Part shown: piece by piece, positions 6,556 through 14,935 of the stretch | How positions within the stretch are numbered: position 1 is the stretch's first letter | Layout: each line of letters opens with the position of its first letter | Assembly: GCF_008039615.1 (NCBI RefSeq) | Contig: NZ_VDUZ01000052.1 | Coordinates: forward strand, 1-59,801 | Reading direction: 5' to 3' | Source: Vineibacter terrae | GTDB taxonomy: Bacteria; Pseudomonadota; Alphaproteobacteria; Reyranellales; Reyranellaceae | Length of the DNA: 59,801 bases | Notes under the pieces: generated by a model | The model's database searches: none | What the model was told of the DNA's origin: nothing | The model's input: the letters and a program-made list of their open reading frames with translations, nothing else | Position numbers and translations under genes: made by a program

Positions 6556-9417
6556 ATGAAGGTTAACCCGACCAAGCTAGCAGCCCTCCTGCTCCCCATC
6601 GTCCAACCCGCACGGGTGGGTACCGCTGCCTTGGAGCACGGCGTTGTCTCCTTCTCCCTCAAGGCCGGCGTTGTTGAGGTCACCTTACAGGAGATCGAGT
6701 CGGTGGAGGTCGACGCCGGACGGCTATGGTCTGGCGTGCGCATCCACACGGCATCAGGCACAACGGTCGTGTCTGGCCTGGCGAGCAGAGAGGCACAGGC
6801 ATTCGCGGATGCGGTGGAAGGGGCTAGGGCCGGCTGGTGGCGCACGACGTTGCGTGATCGGGGCGAGGCGATCCGTGCGGCGCACGAAAAGATCGAACAC
6901 ATGGCCGATCCTCCTCGGTACCTGGCGCGCAGCATCTTCTCCGAGCTGGAGCGCCAAATCACCGCAGCCGTAGCGGATCTTCCAGCCCGCTGGCCTGATG
7001 CGCTCTCGTCGATGGACGAAATCAGGACGCTCAGCGCGATCCGGGTCTTCTTACGGGATCCGGAGAGCCGTCGTACTCAAGCAAACGCCGCGTTCGTGCA
7101 GGCGGAGCTGGTCAGGTCGAAGGAGTTTTTCGACATCGTCGAGACAAAGCCTCTTGCCCGGGAGCAACGGAATGCGGTCGTGATCGATGAGGATCGAAAT
7201 CTTATCGTCGCGGCGGCTGGCAGCGGCAAGACGTCCGTCATCGTGGCTAAAGCGGGCTGGCTGCTTCAGAAGGGTTACCGGCGCCCGGGGGAACTGCTGT
7301 TGCTGGCGTTTGCCCGGGACGCTCGAACCGAGATGAAGGAAAGGCTCAAACGTCGCCTCGGTGAGGACATCAGCTCTGGCATACAGGTCAACACCTTCCA
7401 TGAGCTTGGCTCGGCGATCATCGGCAAGGTAGAGGGCCCCAAGCCGACACTGGCCAAGGTGGCGGAGGATGAGAGAGCGTTATGCGACCTCCTGAAGAAC
7501 ATCATTGGCGAGCTGCTCGCCGACCCCACCTTCTCCCAGGTGATGGTCACTTGGTTTCAGAGCCACTTCGCGACTTATGAGAGCGCAATGGCCTTTGAGA
7601 ATTGGGGCCAATACTGGGATTACATCCGGGCGAACGAGATCCGGTCGCTGAATGGCGAGCGGGTGAAGAGCTTCGAGGAATGCGAGATCGCGAATTTCCT
7701 CTACCTGAACGGCATTCCCTACAAATACGAGCAGCCCTACGAGTATCCCACAGCGACTCCAGATAAGAAGCAGTACCAGCCGGACTTCTATCTGCCGGAA
7801 GCGAGGATCTACATCGAGCATTTCGCCATCAACGCCTCTGGCGACACGCCACCGTTCATCAACCGCGAGGAGTACGTGCAGTCGATGGAGTGGAAGCGTC
7901 GGCTCCACACCGAGCGCGGCACCGTCATGATCGAGACCTTCAGCCACGAGAAGGCGGCGGGGAATCTCGCCGAGAGCCTAGCACCTAAACTGGCGGCCCA
8001 TGGGGTCAAATTCTCACCCATCCCGTCGAGCGAGATCTTTGAGGTTTTGGAGAAGCAGGGCCGTGTTGATCCGTTTACTCGTCTGGTCGCGACCTTCCTT
8101 CACCATTTCAAGGGTGCCCAGCTTACCGACGCGACGGTGTCTGAGCGGGCGGCCGCCGTTCGCGACGGAGCCCGGGCACAGGCTTTCCTGACCCTGTTCA
8201 GGCGCATCTTTGAGCGCTATCAGGCCCATCTTGCTGACGAGCAGCAAATCGACTTCCACGACATGATCATCAAAGCGACGGAGCATGTGGAGCGCGGGCG
8301 CTATCAGAGCCCGTTCGGCTACATCCTCGTCGACGAGTTCCAGGACATCTCCCGCGGACGGGCTCGCCTGTTGAAGGCGTTGCTGGATCAGTCGGAGGGC
8401 TCTCAGCTCTTTGCAGTGGGTGATGACTGGCAGGCGATCTACCGATTCGCCGGCTCAGATATCGCGATCATGCGCGGATTTCAGGAGATGTTCGGCGCGA
8501 GTGAGCGGGCCGATCTCGGCACGACGTTCCGGTGCTCCGACCGGATCGCAGCCGTCGCGACCGAGTTCGTCCTGCAGAACCCCGCACAGATCCGTAAGGA
8601 AGTATCCGCGGTGGTGCAGGCTGACAGACCGTGCGTACATGTTGGCCTGCCGAGCGACGAGTGCCCTGACCTGCTACGGGGCGCGCTTCGTCGGGTGGCG
8701 ACCGATGCCGCCCGGAGAGCCGGCGACGCGGACGTACTTTTGCTCGGCCGTTACCGGCATTCCTGCCCGAAGAACCTCGCGGACTTGAAACAGGAGCATC
8801 CGAATCTGAGAATTTCTTTCATGACTGTACACGGTTCAAAGGGTCTCGAGGCCGACTATGTCGTCGTCCTTGGGCTCATTTCCGGCCGGTATGGCTTCCC
8901 CGCCGAGAGGACAGACGATCCCATTCTCGACCTTGTCCTGGCGACCCCCGAGGCCCATCCGAACGCTGAGGAGCGCCGTTTGCTATACGTGGCCCTCACT
9001 CGCGCCAAATGCCACGTCTACCTGCTCGCCGATGGTGGACCTCCGTCGCAGTTCGTGACGGAGTTGGTCGGCAATGGCTACGACGTCACAACGTTCGGAC
9101 GGGCTCTTCAGAAGGAAGTACCTTGTCCGAAATGCGTCAAGGGGCAGTTGCTGCCTAAGTTGGGCGGTAAGGGGGGCATGTTTTACGGCTGCTCTAACTT
9201 TCCTTTTTGCGACCACACGCAGCCGGCCTGCCATCACTGTGGCGCCGGCACGCCTGTCAAGGTTGCTGAGGGCTGGGCCTGCGGAGCCTGCGACGAGGAG
9301 ATCGAAGGATGCCTCCAGTGCGGGGGGTGGCTGCACCCGAAGAAGGGTAAATTCGGCCCCTTCCTCGGTTGCGTGAACTTTCCGATCTGCACTCACACCA
9401 AGAATCTCCTCACGTAG
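6556..9417 (+). CDS. HelD-like SF1 DNA helicase with nuclease-like insert and zinc ribbons
   Basis: This 953-residue UvrD/Rep-superfamily helicase is closest in design to DNA helicase IV. An N-terminal domain (about 1-190) precedes Walker A AAAGSGKT (219-226). Motif II is VDEFQD (592-597), motif III GDDWQAIYRFAGS, motif V TVHGSKGLEAD and motif VI YVALTRAK. Between motifs I and II, about residues 370-470, lies an insert with YQPDFYLPEARIYIEHF (Asp410, Glu421) that resembles a PD-(D/E)XK nuclease core; helicase IV relatives often have it. The C-terminus (about 857-953) has topoisomerase-type zinc ribbons: CPKC...GCSNFPFC, CHHC...CGAC and CLQC...GCVNFPIC. It probably unwinds 3'-5' in repair or defence. 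The start is ATG at 6556. Confidence 0.92.
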   Translation: MKVNPTKLAALLLPIVQPARVGTAALEHGVVSFSLKAGVVEVTLQEIESVEVDAGRLWSGVRIHTASGTTVVSGLASREAQAFADAVEGARAGWWRTTLRDRGEAIRAAHEKIEHMADPPRYLARSIFSELERQITAAVADLPARWPDALSSMDEIRTLSAIRVFLRDPESRRTQANAAFVQAELVRSKEFFDIVETKPLAREQRNAVVIDEDRNLIVAAAGSGKTSVIVAKAGWLLQKGYRRPGELLLLAFARDARTEMKERLKRRLGEDISSGIQVNTFHELGSAIIGKVEGPKPTLAKVAEDERALCDLLKNIIGELLADPTFSQVMVTWFQSHFATYESAMAFENWGQYWDYIRANEIRSLNGERVKSFEECEIANFLYLNGIPYKYEQPYEYPTATPDKKQYQPDFYLPEARIYIEHFAINASGDTPPFINREEYVQSMEWKRRLHTERGTVMIETFSHEKAAGNLAESLAPKLAAHGVKFSPIPSSEIFEVLEKQGRVDPFTRLVATFLHHFKGAQLTDATVSERAAAVRDGARAQAFLTLFRRIFERYQAHLADEQQIDFHDMIIKATEHVERGRYQSPFGYILVDEFQDISRGRARLLKALLDQSEGSQLFAVGDDWQAIYRFAGSDIAIMRGFQEMFGASERADLGTTFRCSDRIAAVATEFVLQNPAQIRKEVSAVVQADRPCVHVGLPSDECPDLLRGALRRVATDAARRAGDADVLLLGRYRHSCPKNLADLKQEHPNLRISFMTVHGSKGLEADYVVVLGLISGRYGFPAERTDDPILDLVLATPEAHPNAEERRLLYVALTRAKCHVYLLADGGPPSQFVTELVGNGYDVTTFGRALQKEVPCPKCVKGQLLPKLGGKGGMFYGCSNFPFCDHTQPACHHCGAGTPVKVAEGWACGACDEEIEGCLQCGGWLHPKKGKFGPFLGCVNFPICTHTKNLLT

Positions 9418-9539
9418 CTCCAATCCGGACGAGGCGGTAAACCGGCTTCCGACGGGGTACCGAGCACGAATTCGCGTACGCTTACTTTTCCCGGCGATCC
9501 CCTTTGGAAGGTCTCATCGGCTTCATCGCCTGTTCGGCA

Positions 9540-10025
9540 TCATACCGACCACTTCGCCGACGCTCGCAATCCGCCTTCCTTTCGCAGCAATTCCGCTTGC
9601 AGCTCTTCCCCATGGGAGATGCGGCAACCCAAGTATGGTCGCAAGCCCTCATCCGGATGATCTGGCCAGCACCAGAGATCTTCCGCGCGACACTCGGGTA
9701 CGCCTAGCTTGGAGCCTACTCGATTTGCAACCAAACGGAACTTCTCCCCATGGGCCACGCCATCCCCGCCGCCGACTTGGTATACCCAGGCGTGGCACAT
9801 CTCATGAAGAATGATGTGGCAGGCGAGCTCGGATACGAGTGGCCCACTCAGGAAGTTGCTCAGGAACCCGCGGTAGAGAACAATTTCCTTCGTCGAAACC
9901 CTGTAGAAAGCCAGCGTCCCTTCTCGCATGTTCTCAAATGCAAACCTCGGTGAACCGGGTAGCTCGCCGTTGAAAAATAGCGCATTCCAGTGGTGCCAAG
10001 CCGAGTGCAGTGCTTTGATGTCCAT
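9540..10025 (-). CDS. SprT-like zinc metalloprotease-domain protein
   Basis: This 161-residue protein has the SprT-like architecture: an N-terminal helix (LHSAWHHWNALFFNGELP), a beta stretch, the zinc-binding helix HIILHEMCHAW (HExxH at 74-78) and a third ligand in AHGEKFRLVA (His92). The SPRTN family cleaves DNA-protein crosslinks in eukaryotes; bacterial SprT-like proteins are less defined. No C-terminal zinc ribbon is visible. AGGGGG before the ATG supports the start. It is convergent with the helicase and upstream of RmuC-related material, so a DNA-maintenance role is plausible but inferred. Confidence 0.85.
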   Translation of the reverse strand: MDIKALHSAWHHWNALFFNGELPGSPRFAFENMREGTLAFYRVSTKEIVLYRGFLSNFLSGPLVSELACHIILHEMCHAWVYQVGGGDGVAHGEKFRLVANRVGSKLGVPECRAEDLWCWPDHPDEGLRPYLGCRISHGEELQAELLRKEGGLRASAKWSV

Positions 10026-10043
10026 TCGCCCCCTATCAAACAG

Positions 10044-10245
10044 CTAGGTCTTTGGTTTGCAGTCCATTCCCTTCGCCGCCACTAGTTCCGGCTCGCTCGC
10101 CCCCCTTCTTCTTCGCTCGAAGCCCAGCAGCATAGCTGCCTCCGCCTCGGGCAGCGTCTCCACGCTCCGCAGCGTACGACTCACGGCCCGCGTGCGCACG
10201 CCCAACGCCTCTACAGAATTCGCGGCCGTGCCAAGCTTTTCGGTC
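10044..10245 (-). pseudogene. C-terminal remnant of a second RmuC
   Basis: Read on the minus strand, this stretch gives TAANSVEALGVRTRAVSRTL then RSVETLPEAEAAMLLGF and ends in TAG at 10044-10046. It closely matches the end of the intact RmuC next door (TAANSVDALGRRTRAMGRKL, RSVETLPEAEASMLLGL). There is no start codon or RmuC core upstream, so it is a decayed 3' end. With the N-terminal remnant at 34712 it shows that at least one more rmuC copy once existed here. Confidence 0.85.
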
Positions 10246-10346
10246 CCCTCGCCGCGACTGTCGGCTCTTCGACGCCGGTACGCCGCGCCAGCCGCAGGCC
10301 GGTATCGCGACGCCGCTCCCGACTTGCTTTCGACATTCGCAGTCCA

Positions 10347-10556
10347 TCACAACCGCCGGTCAAGTTCGGCGGTGCTTTCTGGATCGGTCTTGTCGAGGGC
10401 GTCTCTGATCAGGCGCAGACGCGCCAACTGGCGGTGCTGATCTGCAAGCGTCACTTCCTGATGCTCGATCAACCGCTCCACATCCGTGATCTCACGTGCT
10501 AACCATTCGCGCGTGCTGATGTTGGCTTCTTTCGGGCCGCCTTTGCGCCAGTCCAT
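10347..10556 (-). CDS. Small charged helical protein downstream of rmuC
   Basis: This 69-residue, highly charged protein is predicted mostly helical and possibly coiled-coil (ITDVERLIEHQEVTLADQHRQLARLRLIRDA split by acidic residues). CAGGAG about nine bases before the ATG gives a good start. It follows rmuC on the same strand within 25 bases and is probably co-transcribed. No family recognised. It could be an RmuC partner or an independent small protein. Confidence 0.55.
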   Translation of the reverse strand: MDWRKGGPKEANISTREWLAREITDVERLIEHQEVTLADQHRQLARLRLIRDALDKTDPESTAELDRRL

Positions 10557-10579
10557 GATTTTACACTCCTGCCGTTCGT

Positions 10580-12193
10580 CTACTGCGCTGCCACCAGTTC
10601 CCCTTCGGGCGTCGGCTCACCGTCCTGCGCAAGCCCGAGCAGCATTGATGCCTCGGCCTCCGGCAGCGTCTCCACGCTCCGCAACTTACGCCCCATTGCC
10701 CTTGTCCGTCTGCCAAGCGCATCGACCGAGTTCGCCGCGGTGGTGAGCTGTTTGCCAATACGGTCCACAACCTCGTTATATTTCCCAAACTCAGTCCGTA
10801 CGGCGCCCAGCACCTGCCAGACCTCGCTGGACCGCTTCTCGATCGCGACCGACCGGAACCCCATCTGGAGGGCGTTCAGCAGGGCGGTCAGCGTCGTCGG
10901 ACCCGCCAGCGTGACATGGTGATCACGTTGGAGCTGCTCGAACAAACCAGGGCGACGCAGAACCTCGGCGTACAGCCCCTCGGTCGGCAGGAACAGGACC
11001 GCGAAGTCGGTGGTCCGGGGCGGGTGAACGTACTTCTCCCTGATCGTCTTGGCGAACAAGCGGATGCGGGCCTCGAGCGCCTGTCCTGCTGCGGCGGCAC
11101 CATCCAGGTCGCCCTGTTCAACGGCTGCCAGCAGGCGCTGGTAATCTTCTTGCGGAAACTTCGCATCAATTGGCAGCAGCACCTCGTTCTTGTCGTCCCG
11201 GCCCGGCAGCTTCACGGCAAACTCCACGCGCTCCTGGGTGTCGTCCCGGACCGCGGCGTTGCGGATCATCTGCTCGGGCGACAGGAACTGTTCGAGAAGC
11301 ATCGCGAGTTGGATCTCCCCGAGCGCACCCCGCACGGTGACGTTGGACAGCACCTTCTTGAGGTCACCGACCCCGGTGGCAAGGGTCCGCATCTCGCCGA
11401 TCCCGTGGTGGACACGCTCGAGCTGCTCGACCACGCGGTTGAATGACTCGCCTAACCGGGCGTCCAGCGTGCTCTGAAGCTTCTCGTCGACGGTCCTGCG
11501 CATCTCCTCAAGCTTGTCCGCGTTCTCTGTGCGGATCTTGTCGAGACGGCCTTCGACCGCGGTGCGGATCTCGCCGAGCTTCTGATCCTGCTGCTCCACG
11601 AGGCGCGCCAGTTCAGCGGCGACCTTGTCTAGCCGCTCCTTCTGGTGCTCGCTGATCTGGTTGAGCGTCGTGCTGGTGACCTTGCCCAGGTCACCTACAC
11701 CCTTGAGGACTTGATCGCGAAGGTCCTTGCCTGCATCTGTCTGAGCCTGGGCGGACTTCTCGAGGCGTTCGTCGATCGCGCCGCGCAGTCTGTCGCGGCC
11801 GGTGGTCGCGTCTTCCACCATCCTGGCGAGTTCAGCGTCGAGTTTGGCAGCAATTCCCTTCGTCTCCGCTTCGATCTTCTCGACGGCCACCTTCACCCGC
11901 TCGCCGATGCCTACCGCCTGCGCCTCGAGGGACGTTCCCAGGGCACCGAACCCCTTCAGCGTCGTCTCCTGGAAGCCGCGAAGGTTGTCCCCCAGTTCAG
12001 TGCGCAGGTTCCTCGACTGGCCGTCAACCGCATCTCGTAGGCGGTCGTGTTCTGCCCGCAGCAGGGTCGCTGCCTCCTGCGGCGTCAACGAGACAGCCGT
12101 CTGGAGTCGGCGCAGGCGCAGATAGGCCAGGACGCCGAACAGGGCTGCGAGTGCGCCCAGAACCAGCGCGGTGAAGAGCATGATTTCGATCAT
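10580..12193 (-). CDS. rmuC: RmuC-family DNA recombination protein
   Basis: This 537-residue protein has an N-terminal membrane helix (IMLFTALVLGALAALFGVLAYL), a long coiled coil (about 55-270) and the conserved RmuC nuclease-like domain (about 285-490) with VRGALGEIQLAMLLEQFL, VEFAVKLPG, LLPIDAKFPQEDYQRL and LAGPTTLTALLNALQMGF. RmuC limits inversions at short repeats in E. coli and is predicted to have an endonuclease-like fold; its exact chemistry is not settled. It is membrane-anchored, with the domain in the cytoplasm. Upstream genes on the same strand (12208, 12801) probably share its transcript. The C-terminal tail after MLLGL is variable. Confidence 0.92.
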   Translation of the reverse strand: MIEIMLFTALVLGALAALFGVLAYLRLRRLQTAVSLTPQEAATLLRAEHDRLRDAVDGQSRNLRTELGDNLRGFQETTLKGFGALGTSLEAQAVGIGERVKVAVEKIEAETKGIAAKLDAELARMVEDATTGRDRLRGAIDERLEKSAQAQTDAGKDLRDQVLKGVGDLGKVTSTTLNQISEHQKERLDKVAAELARLVEQQDQKLGEIRTAVEGRLDKIRTENADKLEEMRRTVDEKLQSTLDARLGESFNRVVEQLERVHHGIGEMRTLATGVGDLKKVLSNVTVRGALGEIQLAMLLEQFLSPEQMIRNAAVRDDTQERVEFAVKLPGRDDKNEVLLPIDAKFPQEDYQRLLAAVEQGDLDGAAAAGQALEARIRLFAKTIREKYVHPPRTTDFAVLFLPTEGLYAEVLRRPGLFEQLQRDHHVTLAGPTTLTALLNALQMGFRSVAIEKRSSEVWQVLGAVRTEFGKYNEVVDRIGKQLTTAANSVDALGRRTRAMGRKLRSVETLPEAEASMLLGLAQDGEPTPEGELVAAQ

Positions 12194-12207
12194 GTAGTAT
12201 CCCAGAT

Positions 12208-12804
12208 CTACGCACCAGACCGGAAGTCAGCCGGCTCAATTGCCTTGATGAAGACTGCACCAATCTCGCTCTGCCGGAGCTCAACATATCCGGATCTTGT
12301 CTCTTCAGCTCCCCAGCGCGGTTGCCACTTCTCGCGGAAGGACCAAATCTCCGAGCCGGGAGCCGCGTCGCTCTTGAATTTCTCCCAGTGCGCATTCAAG
12401 TGGCCGAATGGAGAGCGTGGCGTTGCGCCCAAGGGGTCGTCGATCACCTCAAGGCGTTCGATTTCGTCCAGGGTGAAACTACAGCCAAGTGAGGACGGAG
12501 AGACGGCAAATTCCTTGCGACGCAATTCAACCGGAATGGCGGATGCTTTCGATTTTCTCGAGAACTTCATTCCAAGCATCACGGCGCAAGCAATCGGCCA
12601 GGCGAGAACAATGAACAGGCCGGTCAATACAGGTACGAGAACTTTTTCCAGAAGGAGGTACTTGAAGGTTATTCGCTCTGGATGAAGGGCATCGACCAGG
12701 TGGGTGAAGCTAGCGGGCTCTCTTCGCACCTGCCACATATGTGCCCCCAGGACGGAGATCAGGGTCAGCACGCCAACGCACAGGTAGGCATAAGCATAAA
12801 TCAT
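12208..12804 (-). CDS. Membrane protein of unknown function
   Basis: This 198-residue protein has an N-terminal hydrophobic helix (YAYAYLCVGVLTLISVLGAHM) and a second pair around LLLEKVLVPVLTGLFIVLAWPIACAVML split over about 50-80. A soluble C-terminal half carries many aromatic and charged residues (WSFREKWQPRWG). The start overlaps the stop of the upstream 12801-13304 gene by four bases (ATGA), so the two are translationally coupled. rmuC follows after 14 bases. No family recognised. Confidence 0.7.
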   Translation of the reverse strand: MIYAYAYLCVGVLTLISVLGAHMWQVRREPASFTHLVDALHPERITFKYLLLEKVLVPVLTGLFIVLAWPIACAVMLGMKFSRKSKASAIPVELRRKEFAVSPSSLGCSFTLDEIERLEVIDDPLGATPRSPFGHLNAHWEKFKSDAAPGSEIWSFREKWQPRWGAEETRSGYVELRQSEIGAVFIKAIEPADFRSGA

Positions 12805-13304
12805 TGTCTTTTCGCCCCGTTTGCATTCCTCCGGGAAAACATCGTGGCGCCGCCAATATGATAGCCGCCGTCATCAGCACCATCCTCGGCCTCGCCATTC
12901 TCCCGGACGTTGATGCTCTGGATGATGCCGCGATCGACATGGAACACGACATCCTGTTCATACTGGCTCGCGTAGGCCGTATGAACGTATTTCAGGAGTT
13001 TCCCGCGTGGTGCTCGTATCCGACCACTGAACCAGTGCGCAAAGGCGCGATCCTGGAAACCCGGGAAGAACGTCTCGATTGATCCATCTTCACCATTTTT
13101 CAGCGTCCCCCGAAGCCCAACCAGGTAAAGTCGGCTGTCCTTGATCTCCCATGTCCCAATATAGCCGCGCCAATTGGCAGAACTCATCGCCTCGAAGGGT
13201 GATTCATCTTGGCCGACGAGCTTGAACCACACTTCAAGCGGTTCGACACACATCGCAAGGCTCTCCCCATTGTAGAGAAGCGTTTCAGGGACCTGCGCGG
13301 TCAT
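12801..13304 (-). CDS. Conserved cytosolic protein of unknown function
   Basis: This 167-residue protein has a beta-rich pattern: VPETLLYNGESLAM near the start, then NWRGYIGTWEIKDSRLYLVGL and FAHWFSGRIRAPRGKLLKYVH. I recognise this as a widespread family of uncharacterised proteins by its WRGYxGTWEI and HWFSGxLR motifs, but no function is established to my knowledge. AAGGAG nine bases before the ATG supports the start. Coupling to the membrane protein at 12208 suggests joint function. Confidence 0.75.
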   Translation of the reverse strand: MTAQVPETLLYNGESLAMCVEPLEVWFKLVGQDESPFEAMSSANWRGYIGTWEIKDSRLYLVGLRGTLKNGEDGSIETFFPGFQDRAFAHWFSGRIRAPRGKLLKYVHTAYASQYEQDVVFHVDRGIIQSINVRENGEAEDGADDGGYHIGGATMFSRRNANGAKRQ

Positions 13305-13373
13305 AGCTTCTGCTCCTTCGACTATCTGCCCGGCTCGTCTATCCCGATACAGATACCGGGGGCTGCTCTGGCT

Positions 13374-14030
13374 TCACTTCCTGATGCGGTACGTCACGCC
13401 ATCGAGGTCTTGATCGTCGAACGAACACCCATGGTGTTGCGCGAGCAGCGTCCCATCGTCGGCGAGCAGATCCTTCCGCCATTCCATCTCGCCGTGTAGC
13501 TCTGAAACAGTATAGTGGATGCCACGCTGACAGAGACCGGCAACGAAGGCTTCGTACTCTTCCGCCGAGACTACCGTCAGCGCCGCCTTCATACCCTCGT
13601 ACTTCCTTTGCTTCTTGCGCTCTTCTTCTCGCTCGAAAGCACGCTTACGACGGTCAGCCTCTTCGGCGTCCTGCCAGTCATACATCGCGGACCACACGTT
13701 CCCATAGGCGGCACGGCGGCCTTTGTCGGTCTTCCTCACGCTGTCCTTGAAGTTGCCGTAGTCGATGTCCTCGAGCCGCCCGGCGATGATTTCCACCACC
13801 ACCGTGCGCGGGATTTCCACCCGGAAACGGTAGTCGCTGTCGGGCGTGACCTTGGCTTGGTAACCGGGGAAAACACGTTCGATGTCGCCTTTCGCGCGCG
13901 CCCGTACCAGCAGGTTATCGGCGTGGAGGCGCGGCTTGATCTGCAGCTTGCTCCCCATTGGCGCGTCGTCCTGCTTCGCTGCTCCAGCGTCGATGATCGA
14001 AAAGAATGCGTCGTTCAGAAAAATCCACAT
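13374..14030 (-). CDS. Conserved unknown protein (MWIFLND family)
   Basis: The probable start is ATG at 14030, giving 218 residues beginning MWIFLNDAFFSIID. This N-terminus, with LLVRARAKGDIERVFPG and IDYGNFKDSV further on, recurs in a widespread uncharacterised family. The larger frame from 14102 would add 24 arginine-rich residues without conservation. The middle holds a very charged helix (about 135-165, many Glu/Arg/Lys). The C-terminus (MEWRKDLLADDGTLLAQHHGC) looks like a separate element. It has a 70-base gap to the next gene downstream on the same strand. Confidence 0.7.
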   Translation of the reverse strand: MWIFLNDAFFSIIDAGAAKQDDAPMGSKLQIKPRLHADNLLVRARAKGDIERVFPGYQAKVTPDSDYRFRVEIPRTVVVEIIAGRLEDIDYGNFKDSVRKTDKGRRAAYGNVWSAMYDWQDAEEADRRKRAFEREEERKKQRKYEGMKAALTVVSAEEYEAFVAGLCQRGIHYTVSELHGEMEWRKDLLADDGTLLAQHHGCSFDDQDLDGVTYRIRK

Positions 14031-14205
14031 GGTCCGGTTTCTTCTAGATACAGTAAGGGTAACGGAGTGGCGGCGAGGGCGGAGCCTCCGGCGGCAGCTC
14101 ACTTAGCCAGCGTAGTGTGAGATTGTCCGTGATGATATTCTCCGTCCCGGCCCCTGCCTTGCTGACAAAGGGGTGGGTGGGCGGATGGCCTCCGTGCCCC
14201 CAAGT

Positions 14206-14421
14206 TTAGGATTTCTCCGGTGTGGGCTGGCGATGGCGCTCGTTCCAACTTTTCTCGACTTTCAGTCGTTCTTCAGCCGTCGCCTTCCTGCCCGTCAGGC
14301 GCTCGTAGCGCGCCATCAGACTGTCGACGGTCATCAAGTTGCCGGCTAGCAGGGCCAGTTCCGGCTTGCCGTCGCCCTTTGAACTTTCTGCCATCCCTGC
14401 GTTCTTTCCTGTCAGCGGCAT
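14206..14421 (-). CDS. Small unknown protein
   Basis: This frame of up to 71 residues contains LMARYERLTGRKATAEERLK and a hydrophilic tail; helical, with no family recognised. An in-frame ATG at 14394 would give 62 residues. It sits immediately left of the perfectly duplicated block that starts at 14537 and is not itself duplicated. Confidence 0.4.
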   Translation of the reverse strand: MPLTGKNAGMAESSKGDGKPELALLAGNLMTVDSLMARYERLTGRKATAEERLKVEKSWNERHRQPTPEKS

Positions 14422-14539
14422 CCAGGGGCCGCATCGAGGACGACGCGAGCTGTCGCCCCAGCAAGTAGTGGCACCCCGCCCACGAATACACCGTGGAACC
14501 GCTCATACTGCGCATGAACGTCGGTCATACCGGGCTCGC

Positions 14540-14809
14540 TCAGAACTTCAGGCGCTTAAGCCGCTGGGCACCGGTGATGATCGCACCGTCGTCTGAGACG
14601 ACGAGATAGGCATCCAGGCGGTCGGCGATGCGGGCGAACATCCGCTCTCCAAGCTCGCGCCGAGCGTGAAGCCGGGCTTTTTTGTTCATGAAGATCACCT
14701 CGGCGCCGAGGTGCCGTCCCTGCCGGCCGTAGTCCAGCAGGACGTCAACGACTTCCTGCTGGATCCCGCGCTGGCGGCAGCGCGCGGCCCCATGTGCTGT
14801 GTATTTCAT
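14540..14809 (-). CDS. DUF4258-like small protein, copy 1
   Basis: This 89-residue protein starts MKYTAHGAARCRQRGI, the H..R..QRGI signature seen in DUF4258-type proteins, followed by VVDVLLDYGRQG, a basic stretch (NKKARLHARRELGERMF) and a C-terminal DAYLVVSDDGAIITGAQRLK sheet. The fold is reminiscent of RelE-like small proteins, but catalytic residues cannot be assigned. AGGGGG five bases before the ATG gives a firm start. It is divergent from the WYL regulator with a shared 126-base promoter region. The product is identical to that at 34920. Confidence 0.7.
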   Translation of the reverse strand: MKYTAHGAARCRQRGIQQEVVDVLLDYGRQGRHLGAEVIFMNKKARLHARRELGERMFARIADRLDAYLVVSDDGAIITGAQRLKRLKF

Positions 14810-14853
14810 GACGCCCCCTCAAACCCATCCGGGACACGGGATACCGCAGGCTA

Positions 14854-14870
14854 GTGACAAAACCTGTCAC
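14854..14870. promoter_or_regulatory. GTGACA-N5-TGTCAC operator candidate, copy 1
   Basis: A perfect 6-5-6 inverted repeat lies midway between the divergent starts of the DUF4258-like gene (14809) and the WYL gene (14936). WYL-domain regulators commonly bind such sites in their own promoter, so autoregulation is likely. The second identical copy is at 35234-35250. Confidence 0.55.
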
Positions 14871-14935
14871 CCTTGGCACAACGGTGCTGGGGGTGGACGC
14901 CAGCGAGCTTGCTGGGCGCCCAGAGGTTCGTTCTC

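Noticed and set aside
14865-14895. Sigma-54 promoter TTGGCACAACGGTGCTG before the WYL gene
   Set aside because: The spacing between the GG and GC elements is one base short and the downstream half does not match.
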